Source of the DNA: Flavobacteriales bacterium UBA2798
GTDB lineage: Bacteria; Bacteroidota; Bacteroidia; Flavobacteriales_D; UBA2798
DNA: 13,397 nucleotides
Reading direction: 5' to 3'
Assembly: GCA_002351955.1 (NCBI GenBank)
Contig: DEHO01000026.1
Span: 24,073-37,469, forward strand
A program made the position numbers and the translations under genes. Shown in pieces: positions 1 through 6,258 of this stretch. Below the pieces are notes generated by a model. That model did not search any database, had not been told where the DNA came from, and worked only from the letters and a program-made list of their open reading frames with translations. Each line of letters begins with the position of its first letter. Within the stretch, counting starts at the first letter, position 1.

Positions 1-2
1 AT

Positions 3-161
3 GTTGTAGAATTTAAAGTTTTAGGAAAAGACCCTAAAAACGGTAAATACAAACTCTCACGCAAAGTTCTTCTGCCAAAGCCTGAAGGCTATGTAGAACC
101 TGCCAATACAGAACGCGGCGAACGTCGTGGTCCACGCAAAGAAGAAGCAAAAGAAGCTTAA
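3..161 (+). CDS. pnp: Polyribonucleotide nucleotidyltransferase (PNPase), C-terminal fragment
   Basis: Only the last 52 codons are inside the window; the reading frame is open at the left edge and ends in TAA at 159-161. PNPase is a phosphorolytic 3'-to-5' exoribonuclease that degrades mRNA in the cytoplasm, and its C-terminus carries an S1 RNA-binding domain. What is visible fits the end of that S1 domain: a strand reading VVEFKVLG, then KYKLSRKVLLPKPEGY, which matches the usual S1 ending in Bacteroidota PNPases. A charged, disordered tail rich in Arg, Lys and Glu follows (ERGERRGPRKEEAKEA). The core catalytic RNase PH domains lie outside the window, so the call rests on the S1 end and tail only. 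Another S1-domain protein is possible but less likely. A strong terminator follows 12 nt after the stop. Confidence 0.75.
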   Translation, partial: VVEFKVLGKDPKNGKYKLSRKVLLPKPEGYVEPANTERGERRGPRKEEAKEA

Positions 162-173
162 TCTTCATAAAGA

Positions 174-203
174 AAAAAAGCCCCGGATGACCGGGGCTTT
201 TTT
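174..203. terminator. Bidirectional intrinsic terminator between pnp and the STAS-like gene
   Basis: A perfect hairpin: the arm GCCCCGG (180-186), a four-base loop ATGA (187-190) and the arm CCGGGGC (191-197). It is flanked by six A on the left (174-179) and six T on the right (198-203), so the dyad is 13 bp in total. On the plus strand it ends pnp transcription. Read from the minus strand it has the same GC stem followed by T residues, so it can also end the converging STAS-like gene, whose stop codon is at 207-209. Confidence 0.93.
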
Positions 204-206
204 CAT

Positions 207-587
207 TTACAAATAATTCTTCAGCCAGTTTATTGCATCTTCCTCTGTAGTAAAAAAGCGGGTGGGTACAGAAGGACGCATCATCTTTATGAAAAAGTTG
301 GCCAATATTTTTTGCGCCAGCGAAGGCGAATGAAATGCAATAGCAGAACAATGCTTTAATACTTCCGGACTCCCGTTAAAATCACGCGAGGCTTTATCCT
401 GATTGGTAAACCCAGTTCCAGAAAGAAACAAAGGCGCTTTTTCCCATGGAGAAAAGGATCTCGTTTCTCTGAAAATCCTTTTTGAATCTTCTAGATGCAA
501 GAAAATATCCGTATATGCTATATGTAAAATACCATCTGCACGAGCGATAATGGTACATTCAGGTAATTCTATTCTTTGTTCTTTCAC
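207..587 (-). CDS. STAS/SEC14-like small domain protein, function unknown
   Basis: A 126-residue soluble protein. The C-terminal half matches by memory the STAS/SEC14 (SpoIIAA-like) single-domain proteins common in Bacteroidota. It has a stretch like SPSLAQKILANFFIKMMRPS followed by RFFTTEEDAINWLK, where relatives have a leucine-rich helix, a F-x-K-x-x-x-P turn and an F-T-(S/T)-E-E-x-A-x-x-W-L ending. The function of these proteins is not established; binding of lipid or a partner protein is only suggested by the fold. No ATG is available at the N-terminus. The longest frame opens with TTG at 617, inside the loop of the gap terminator, which would add ten residues of hydrophobic junk, so GTG at 585-587 is the preferred start. 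It lies downstream of gap on the same strand but beyond that gene's terminator, and it converges on pnp. I saw no clear promoter. Confidence 0.72.
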   Translation of the reverse strand: MKEQRIELPECTIIARADGILHIAYTDIFLHLEDSKRIFRETRSFSPWEKAPLFLSGTGFTNQDKASRDFNGSPEVLKHCSAIAFHSPSLAQKILANFFIKMMRPSVPTRFFTTEEDAINWLKNYL

Positions 588-603
588 AGCACTGTGAAAA
601 TAG

Positions 604-630
604 AAAAACCCCGACAATTTTGCCGGGGTT
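604..630 (-). terminator. Intrinsic terminator of the rpoD-gap unit
   Basis: Read on the minus strand: arm AACCCCGGC (630-622), loop AAAATT (621-616), arm GTCGGGGTT (615-607), then TTT. The stem is 9 bp with one G-T wobble. It starts about 20 nt after the gap stop codon and has T residues only on the minus-strand exit side, so it acts in the direction of gap. Confidence 0.85.
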
Positions 631-650
631 ATCTGATTTATGGGTTGCGA

Positions 651-2117
651 TCAATAGTAGACCAAACGGTTTACCTTCGAAACGTATTTCGCAAGACGCA
701 TAACCTGCTTGGTGTATCCGTATTCGTTATCGTACCAAACATACAACACAACGTTCTTACCGTCGGGTGCAACAATGGTGGCAGGGCTATCGAATACAGA
801 ACAACAGGTATTCCCGATGATATCGGATGAAACGAGTTCCGGTTCGTAGCTGTAATAGATCTGGTTAACAAGTTCACCTTCCAAAGAAGCAGCACGGATC
901 AAACCGTTGATCTCTTCCATAGTAGTTGGCTTGCTCAGCGTAAGGCTCAGAACAGCAAGTGATCCATTTGGAATGGGTACACGAACGGCATTGGCTGTGA
1001 GTTTATCTTTTAATTCAGGAATACATTTGGTAACCGCTTTACCCGCTCCGGTTTCAGAAATCACCATATTGATGGCTGCCGAACGTCCGCGTCGCGATTT
1101 TTTGTGCATGTTATCAATCAGGTTCTGGTCGTTGGTGTACGCATGAACAGTTTCGATGTGACCACGTTCCACTCCAATAGCATCATTCACCACTTTAAGA
1201 ATGGGCGCAATGGCATTGGTGGTACACGATGCTGCAGAATAGATCTTATCGCTCTCGCGATCGAGGTCCTTATGATTTACACCGTAAACAATATTGGGGA
1301 TTTCTTTTCCGGGTGCAGTAAGCAAAACACGCGATACACCTTTAGCCTTTTGGTGGCGCGACAGTGCTTCAAGATTGGTGAACACACCGGTGTTATCAAT
1401 GACCAATGCATTGGTAATTCCGTATTGTTCGTAATCCACATCCTCAGGATTGGAAGCATCGATCAGGTGAACGATTTGTCCGTTTATACTGAGGGTTTTG
1501 TTGGTCATATTGATATCGACAGTACCTGCGAAAGGACCATGAACCGAATCCATACGTAATAAGGCAGCACGTTTAACCACTTCTGCTTCGGAGCTTCCAC
1601 GGGTAACAATAGCACGAAGGCGCAATTGCTGACCTTTACCAGCTTGCTTTACAAGTTCGCGAGCGCAGAGACGACCGATACGACCGAAACCGTACAAAAC
1701 AACATCACGTGGTTTAAGTGGAGCACCGGCTTCACCGATAAAATGCTGAAGTTTCTTTTTGAGGAAATCAGACATGGAAGCGAAGGTCTTCCCCTCCTCC
1801 ATCCATTCGGCTGCAAGCTTACCGATATCGAGCTTTGAAGGAACCAGATCCAATTGAAGAATTTCCTTTGCCAGCTGGGCAGTATCGTGAACAAGAATAG
1901 GTTTTTTAACCACCTCACGCGCATAGGCATGAAGCTGAAGAACCTCAGAAATGCTGCGGTCCACCAGGTGATTGCGGAAGAGAACAAGTTCGACTGATTT
2001 GATGTACATCAGTTCTCCAACAGCAGCAATCAGTGCAACAGCAGATCGTTCGCGGTCGATGTAATTTTTGAATTCGGAGTCGTAAGCTGCGGCAGCTTCT
2101 CTGGCTTCGGTTGACAT
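651..2117 (-). CDS. gap: Long-form glyceraldehyde-3-phosphate dehydrogenase
   Basis: Phosphorylating GAPDH interconverts glyceraldehyde-3-phosphate and 1,3-bisphosphoglycerate in glycolysis and gluconeogenesis. The protein is 488 residues, against about 335 for the common form. An extra, mostly helical segment of about 135 residues precedes the Rossmann fold, as in a known long GAPDH subgroup. Visible motifs: nucleotide-binding GFGRIGR (143-149), catalytic Cys298 in SAASCTTNAIAP, catalytic His325 in HAYTND, a variant phosphate-site segment SETGAGKAV (354-362), and C-terminal WYDNEYGY (461-468). At the end of the second strand, where NAD-dependent enzymes usually have Asn-Asp, the sequence reads AIVTRGSS, with no Asp. 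This suggests, but does not prove, NADP or dual cofactor use. The ATG at 2117 starts 25 nt after the rpoD stop with no promoter seen between, so co-transcription with rpoD is likely. A terminator follows directly. Confidence 0.95.
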   Translation of the reverse strand: MSTEAREAAAAYDSEFKNYIDRERSAVALIAAVGELMYIKSVELVLFRNHLVDRSISEVLQLHAYAREVVKKPILVHDTAQLAKEILQLDLVPSKLDIGKLAAEWMEEGKTFASMSDFLKKKLQHFIGEAGAPLKPRDVVLYGFGRIGRLCARELVKQAGKGQQLRLRAIVTRGSSEAEVVKRAALLRMDSVHGPFAGTVDINMTNKTLSINGQIVHLIDASNPEDVDYEQYGITNALVIDNTGVFTNLEALSRHQKAKGVSRVLLTAPGKEIPNIVYGVNHKDLDRESDKIYSAASCTTNAIAPILKVVNDAIGVERGHIETVHAYTNDQNLIDNMHKKSRRGRSAAINMVISETGAGKAVTKCIPELKDKLTANAVRVPIPNGSLAVLSLTLSKPTTMEEINGLIRAASLEGELVNQIYYSYEPELVSSDIIGNTCCSVFDSPATIVAPDGKNVVLYVWYDNEYGYTKQVMRLAKYVSKVNRLVYY

Positions 2118-2142
2118 GGATCGTTTGTTTGTTAGGGTTGGT

Positions 2143-3006
2143 TTATCCGAGGTAAGTTTTCAGCAGTTTGCTGCGTGAAGTATGACGAAGACGGCGGATA
2201 GCCTTCTCTTTGATCTGACGAACACGCTCACGGGTAAGATCGAATTTTGCACCGATCTCTTCGAGTGTTAAACCGTGGTTCATACCGATTCCGAAGAACA
2301 ATTTGATCACATCACGCTCACGCTCAGTAAGAGTGGAAAGCGAACGCTCAATCTCACGCTGCAGAGACTCCGACATCAAGGTCTGGTCTGCACGGGGTGA
2401 ATCATTGTTCACAAGCACATCCAGAAGTGAGTTATCTTCCCCTTCAACGAAAGGAGCATCCACCGACACATGGCGACCGGAAACACGCATGGTGTCGGCG
2501 ATCTTGTCTTCGGGGATATCCAGAACATTGGCCAATTCTTCTGCACTTGGCGGACGTTCAAATTCCTGCTCAAGTTTAGAAAATGCCTTGTTGATTTTGT
2601 TAAGTGAACCTACCTGATTAAGGGGTAAACGCACGATACGCGACTGTTCCGCCAAAGCCTGGAGGATAGATTGACGAATCCACCACACCGCATAGGAAAT
2701 AAATTTAAAACCACGGGTTTCATCGAAACGCTGGGCAGCTTTGATCAAACCAAGATTTCCTTCGTTGATCAAATCAGGAAGCGTTAAGCCCTGATTCTGG
2801 TACTGTTTTGCAACAGAAACAACGAAACGAAGGTTGGCACGGGTTAATTTTTCAAGTGCACGCTGGTCGCCCTTTTTAATTCGCTGGGCAAGCGATACCT
2901 CTTCTTCAGCTGTAATCAGCTCCTCTTTTCCGATCTCCTGCAGGTATTTATCAAGTGATTGCGATTCTCTGTTGGTAATGGATTTGGTAATCTTTAGCTG
3001 TCTCAT
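2143..3006 (-). CDS. rpoD: Primary RNA polymerase sigma factor RpoD (sigma-70 family)
   Basis: The housekeeping sigma factor, which directs RNA polymerase to most promoters. At 287 residues it is short because region 1.1 and the non-conserved region are absent, as is normal in Bacteroidota. Region 1.2 lies at about 15-45 (SLDKYLQEIGKEELITAEEE). Region 2 is at 48-120, with core-binding DLINEGNLGLIKA (78-90) and the -10-reading/melting segment GFKFISYAVWWIRQSI (99-114). Region 3 is at about 125-205. Region 4 has LTERERDVIKLFFGIG (226-241) and the -35 helix-turn-helix LTLEEIGAKFDLTRERVRQI (246-265). Every signature segment is intact. The ATG at 3006 lacks an obvious Shine-Dalgarno, as is common in the phylum. 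It is transcribed from the strong consensus promoter at 3052-3082 and probably continues into gap. Confidence 0.97.
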   Translation of the reverse strand: MRQLKITKSITNRESQSLDKYLQEIGKEELITAEEEVSLAQRIKKGDQRALEKLTRANLRFVVSVAKQYQNQGLTLPDLINEGNLGLIKAAQRFDETRGFKFISYAVWWIRQSILQALAEQSRIVRLPLNQVGSLNKINKAFSKLEQEFERPPSAEELANVLDIPEDKIADTMRVSGRHVSVDAPFVEGEDNSLLDVLVNNDSPRADQTLMSESLQREIERSLSTLTERERDVIKLFFGIGMNHGLTLEEIGAKFDLTRERVRQIKEKAIRRLRHTSRSKLLKTYLG

Positions 3007-3051
3007 CGCTCAATTTGGGGTATAAAGTGAATGTTCGTACAAATCAGGGTG

Positions 3052-3082
3052 CAAAGGTAGATGAATACACGGTTAAAGTCAA
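3052..3082 (-). promoter_or_regulatory. Bacteroidota-type promoter of rpoD
   Basis: On the minus strand a TTG (3082-3080, in the context TTGAC) is followed after exactly 20 nt by TACCTTTG (3059-3052). This matches the Bacteroidota vegetative consensus, a -33 TTG and a -7 TAnnTTTG about 19-21 bp apart. Transcription would begin around 3045, giving an rpoD leader of about 40 nt. It is the only promoter in the window that matches both boxes with correct spacing. Confidence 0.85.
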
Positions 3083-3151
3083 GTTATGTTCACCTTATTC
3101 ATCGTTAAGATTGTAGTTTTAACGTCGGGAAGTTCAATTCCGTCTAAAAGA

Positions 3152-4624
3152 TCACAATCCCAAAGCAAAATAGCCCCTTGCGCCGTTGGGATACATCCCT
3201 TCAACCAAAACACCGCCTTGCTTCTCTTTCAGCACCTTCATCATGTGATCGGGATTCTCAACGACAACGTCGTCGATTCTGGTGATGATAAACCCGGGCT
3301 TCAATCCGGCACTGCGTAATTTACCGTTGCGCAAGTCTGTTACTTTAGCACCTCCTTTGATGCGGAGACGCTGCTTTTCCAATGGACTCGGTTCTGCGAA
3401 ATCGGCTCCCAGTGCGGTGGTAAGATTGAGTTCTTCCTTTTTCACCATTTCGGTGGTGTTTTTCGAGTTGCGTAATGTTACAGGAATCAACATTTCCTTC
3501 CTGCTGCGGATAACACCAATCTGAATTTTATCGCCGGGACGATAACGTGCAACCTGTTCCTGCAATTCGGGCACGTTGCTGACATCCTTACCTGCTACTG
3601 AAACAATGATATCACCTTCAGAAATTCCGGCCTCTTCGCCTGCTCCTCCACTTACAATTCCGCCAACATAAACACCATTCATTCTGTCGAGCTTGAGTGA
3701 GGTTGCCAACTGCTGATCGATGTTGCGAATGTTCACCCCTAAAAATCCGCGCTGTACCACACCAAAACGAATGAGATCGCTGGTTACTTTGTGCACCAGA
3801 TTGATCGGCACTGCAAATGAATATCCCGAATACGAACCTGTATTGGATGCAATCGCCGTATTGATTCCGATCAACTGCCCCTTCGCATTTACAAGCGCTC
3901 CGCCACTGTTACCCGGATTCACGGCAGCATCGGTTTGAATGAAGGATTCAACCGGATAAACTTCCTGCGAGGGATCGCCCTGAAGAATGTTGATGTTCCG
4001 CGCTTTTGCACTTACAATTCCGGCCGTTACTGTTGAGGTGAGGTTGAACGGATTTCCAACCGCCAAAACCCACTCGCCTATCTTCACGTCGTCGGAATTA
4101 CCTACCTCAATTGCAGGTAAATCTTTTCCTTCGATCCGTATCACCGCAATATCTGTTCCTGGATCTGCCCCTACCAATTTTGCAGTATAGGTTTGGTTAT
4201 TGTTCATGGTGACTGAAATCTTTCTTGCGTTTTCGATCACGTGGTTATTGGTAACAATGTATCCGTCGGCCGTTAGCAAAACTCCTGATCCTGCTGCCTC
4301 TGCAAATCCGTTGTTGCGCGGTGAAGGGCCATGGAAATACTGGTATAAAGGATCAACATATGCATTACGCGGTGCGGGCACTTCTGTGCGGATGTGCACT
4401 ACCGAATTGACCGTTTGCTCAGCTGCATAGGTAAAATCAACGGGCAGAACCGGAGCGATGTCAGGTCGTTGATTTGTCAATGAAGTGGGAACACTTTTCG
4501 TTTCGCGGTGTTCTACAATTATGGTTTCGCTTTTATGGTCGGTAAAATACTCCATTGCGGTGAACGAAATCATTCCACCTGCAAAACCGGTAAGTAATGT
4601 GCCTGCAAAAAATTTAGCGTTCAT
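3152..4624 (-). CDS. degP: DegP/HtrA (Do family) periplasmic serine protease
   Basis: An envelope-stress protease and chaperone that degrades misfolded periplasmic proteins. It has 490 residues, close to E. coli DegP at 474. The N-terminus has a short hydrophobic segment (about 5-25) acting as signal peptide or signal anchor, followed by a polar linker. The trypsin-like domain (about 65-290) carries the full triad: His128 in TNNHVIE, Asp158 in GTDIAV, and Ser240 in NPGNSGGAL. The first PDZ domain (about 293-385) starts RGFLGVNIR and has the typical AGISEGDIIVSV segment. A second, more divergent PDZ (about 400-490) contains AGLKPGFIITRIDD. No residue needed for catalysis is missing. ATG at 4624 is the natural start, directly before the signal sequence. 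The gene diverges from the cell-wall operon. I see no clear terminator between it and the rpoD promoter. Confidence 0.96.
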   Translation of the reverse strand: MNAKFFAGTLLTGFAGGMISFTAMEYFTDHKSETIIVEHRETKSVPTSLTNQRPDIAPVLPVDFTYAAEQTVNSVVHIRTEVPAPRNAYVDPLYQYFHGPSPRNNGFAEAAGSGVLLTADGYIVTNNHVIENARKISVTMNNNQTYTAKLVGADPGTDIAVIRIEGKDLPAIEVGNSDDVKIGEWVLAVGNPFNLTSTVTAGIVSAKARNINILQGDPSQEVYPVESFIQTDAAVNPGNSGGALVNAKGQLIGINTAIASNTGSYSGYSFAVPINLVHKVTSDLIRFGVVQRGFLGVNIRNIDQQLATSLKLDRMNGVYVGGIVSGGAGEEAGISEGDIIVSVAGKDVSNVPELQEQVARYRPGDKIQIGVIRSRKEMLIPVTLRNSKNTTEMVKKEELNLTTALGADFAEPSPLEKQRLRIKGGAKVTDLRNGKLRSAGLKPGFIITRIDDVVVENPDHMMKVLKEKQGGVLVEGMYPNGARGYFALGL

Positions 4625-4660
4625 GATGATGTGTTTTTAGTACCAAAGGTTATTGACAAA

Positions 4661-4679
4661 AACCGTGCATTCGACGGTT
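4661..4679. promoter_or_regulatory. Possible operator hairpin in the degP leader/promoter region
   Basis: An inverted repeat with AACCGT (4661-4666), a seven-base spacer and ACGGTT (4674-4679). It lies in the divergent intergenic region next to a sequence resembling a -7 box for degP (AACCTTTG on the minus strand, 4651-4644, one mismatch to TAnnTTTG). No matching -33 TTG was found at the right distance. The dyad could be an operator for envelope-stress control of degP, but a 6-bp repeat in an AT-rich spacer also occurs by chance. Confidence 0.25.
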
Positions 4680-4798
4680 AATAAAAAAACGTTCAAGCCT
4701 CATTTTAGTTATTCGGGTGGCGTTAAAATGTGTTAATTTTTCAGCGGGTTTCCACACTACTAAACCCTAATAAAATCAAGCTATTTGCGCCTATTTTT

Positions 4799-5485
4799 AT
4801 GAATAAGGTCCCCGTTTTTGCTGCAGGAATTCTGTTGGGTGTTGGTGCTACCGCCATCACGGTTTATTTGTTGAACAATCCGTCAGTCAAGACGATTGAC
4901 AAATCGACACCTGATGTACAAACTGTCAGCTCCCGGTCCAACCCTGAGCGGTCAGATACCGGAAGTCATACTGCTTCTACAGAAAGAAGTAAACCCGAGT
5001 ACGTTCGCACAAAATCCGATTCCGACTATTTCCCGAATATTGATAATAACAGCGCTTTGTACGACAGTCTTTTTGCCGAGCAGTCGAAACAGGAAATGGA
5101 GGTTTTTGATAATGGGGAAGTCATCCGAACCGATCGTATGGTGGCCGTTAAACGTATCGCCGTAAACGATAAAACAACTGAAAAATCCATCAATGCTGTA
5201 GATTCTGTTTTGAATGAGGCCAACAACATGAAAGAAGACCAAGCTGCAAAAAACTACGAAGTTGAGTTTTGGCGCTCGGCCTTGAATTCGAGAGGCTACC
5301 GCATGGGTAAGCAGAAAATTGCACTTTACGGCATCGATCCTCAGGATCAAATTACTTTGTTCAGACTGGAAGAAGGCGTATTTTTGCGCTCCGGATCACA
5401 TCTTTACAAACTGGAAGTCTCTCCCGAATTCAGGGCTTTCCGTCAGGTAAACGATAAAAAGATCCTGAAAGAAATAGAGTTTTGA
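4799..5485 (+). CDS. Membrane-anchored protein of unknown function
   Basis: I do not recognise a named family. The 228-residue protein starts with one hydrophobic segment (residues about 5-26, VPVFAAGILLGVGATAITVY), predicted as an N-terminal signal anchor. A long polar, Ser/Thr/Asp-rich linker follows (about 27-115) and looks disordered. The C-terminal domain (about 150-228) looks folded: KNYEVEFWRS, then RGYRMGKQKIALYGID, ITLFRLEEGVFLRSG and HLYKLEVSPEF. This is a beta-rich pattern I associate loosely with uncharacterised Bacteroidota proteins. The frame opens with GTG at 4730, but the ATG at 4799 puts the hydrophobic segment at the N-terminus and is preferred. It is the first gene of the cell-wall operon, overlaps dapF by 4 nt, and diverges from degP. 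A role in the envelope is inferred from context only. Confidence 0.8.
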   Translation: MNKVPVFAAGILLGVGATAITVYLLNNPSVKTIDKSTPDVQTVSSRSNPERSDTGSHTASTERSKPEYVRTKSDSDYFPNIDNNSALYDSLFAEQSKQEMEVFDNGEVIRTDRMVAVKRIAVNDKTTEKSINAVDSVLNEANNMKEDQAAKNYEVEFWRSALNSRGYRMGKQKIALYGIDPQDQITLFRLEEGVFLRSGSHLYKLEVSPEFRAFRQVNDKKILKEIEF

Positions 5486-6258
5486 GCGCAATACAATTTG
5501 TAAAATACCAGGGCACAGGAAATGATTTTGTAATGGTGGACAACCGTAAGACGGTGTTCAACCGGAATGATATTGCCCGTGTTCAGGAGATTTGTCACCG
5601 TAGATTTGGTATTGGTGCTGACGGACTCATCCTCATTGAGCCGAGTTCCTCGGCCGATTTTGAAATGGTGTATTTCAATTCCGATGGCAGCATGAGTTTT
5701 TGCGGAAACGGAAGTCGTTGCGCTGTTGCATTTGCCCATGAACTTGGAATAACCGGCACCCGTTGCAGCTTCATGGCGATTGATGGTCTGCACGAGGCAG
5801 AAGTTTTTGCAAACGGTATCGTAGGCGTGAGCATACGCGATGTGGATGTGAAATCGGAATACACCGATCATCAGTTTATCCATACCGGTTCGCCGCATTA
5901 TATTCGCTTCGAAAACGAATTGGACCATTTTCCGGTTGTGGAAGAAGCAAAAAAAATCAGATATAATGCTAACTACAAACAAGAAGGCACCAATGTGAAT
6001 TTTGTGCAGGATCTTGGTGATTCCATTCGTGTGCGTACCTACGAACGTGGAGTGGAAGATGAAACACTTTCCTGTGGTTCCGGTGTTACGGCCTGTGCGA
6101 TCAGTTATGCTATGAAAAAGGGAATTTCAGATGCAGTAACCATTCAAACCGAAGGCGGAAAACTCGAAGTACAGTTTAAACGAGCTGCCAATCACTTTTC
6201 AGGCATCCGACTTATTGGTCCGGCCACTCGTGTATTTTCAGGAGAGATCAATGGCTGA
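5482..6258 (+). CDS. dapF: Diaminopimelate epimerase
   Basis: DapF converts LL-diaminopimelate to meso-diaminopimelate, the direct precursor of lysine and of the peptidoglycan cross-linking residue. It has 258 residues, slightly shorter than E. coli DapF (274). The start reads KYQGTGNDFVMVDNR (8-22), the conserved substrate-binding opening. The two catalytic cysteines are present: Cys74 in FCGNGSRC and Cys198 in SCGSGVTAC. Other family segments are GADGLI (45-50), HTGSPHYI (134-141) and RTYERGVEDETLSCGSG (185-201). The start must be TTG at 5482-5484, because the next in-frame ATG lies inside the conserved N-terminal motif. This TTG overlaps the TGA of the preceding gene (TTGA), indicating translational coupling. 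The 3' end overlaps the next gene by 8 nt. Confidence 0.97.
   Translation: MSAIQFVKYQGTGNDFVMVDNRKTVFNRNDIARVQEICHRRFGIGADGLILIEPSSSADFEMVYFNSDGSMSFCGNGSRCAVAFAHELGITGTRCSFMAIDGLHEAEVFANGIVGVSIRDVDVKSEYTDHQFIHTGSPHYIRFENELDHFPVVEEAKKIRYNANYKQEGTNVNFVQDLGDSIRVRTYERGVEDETLSCGSGVTACAISYAMKKGISDAVTIQTEGGKLEVQFKRAANHFSGIRLIGPATRVFSGEING

Noticed and set aside
1104..1559. A 151-residue open frame on the plus strand
   Set aside because: It lies entirely opposite the well-supported gap gene, shows no recognisable motif, and is the expected antisense shadow.
4730..4798. Longer N-terminus of the unknown membrane protein from GTG 4730
   Set aside because: It would bury the hydrophobic anchor 23 residues in and add a poorly organised leader; ATG 4799 gives a normal signal-anchor start.
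5443..5982. A 179-residue open frame on the minus strand
   Set aside because: It lies opposite dapF, whose catalytic cysteine motifs are intact; the minus frame has no domain features.
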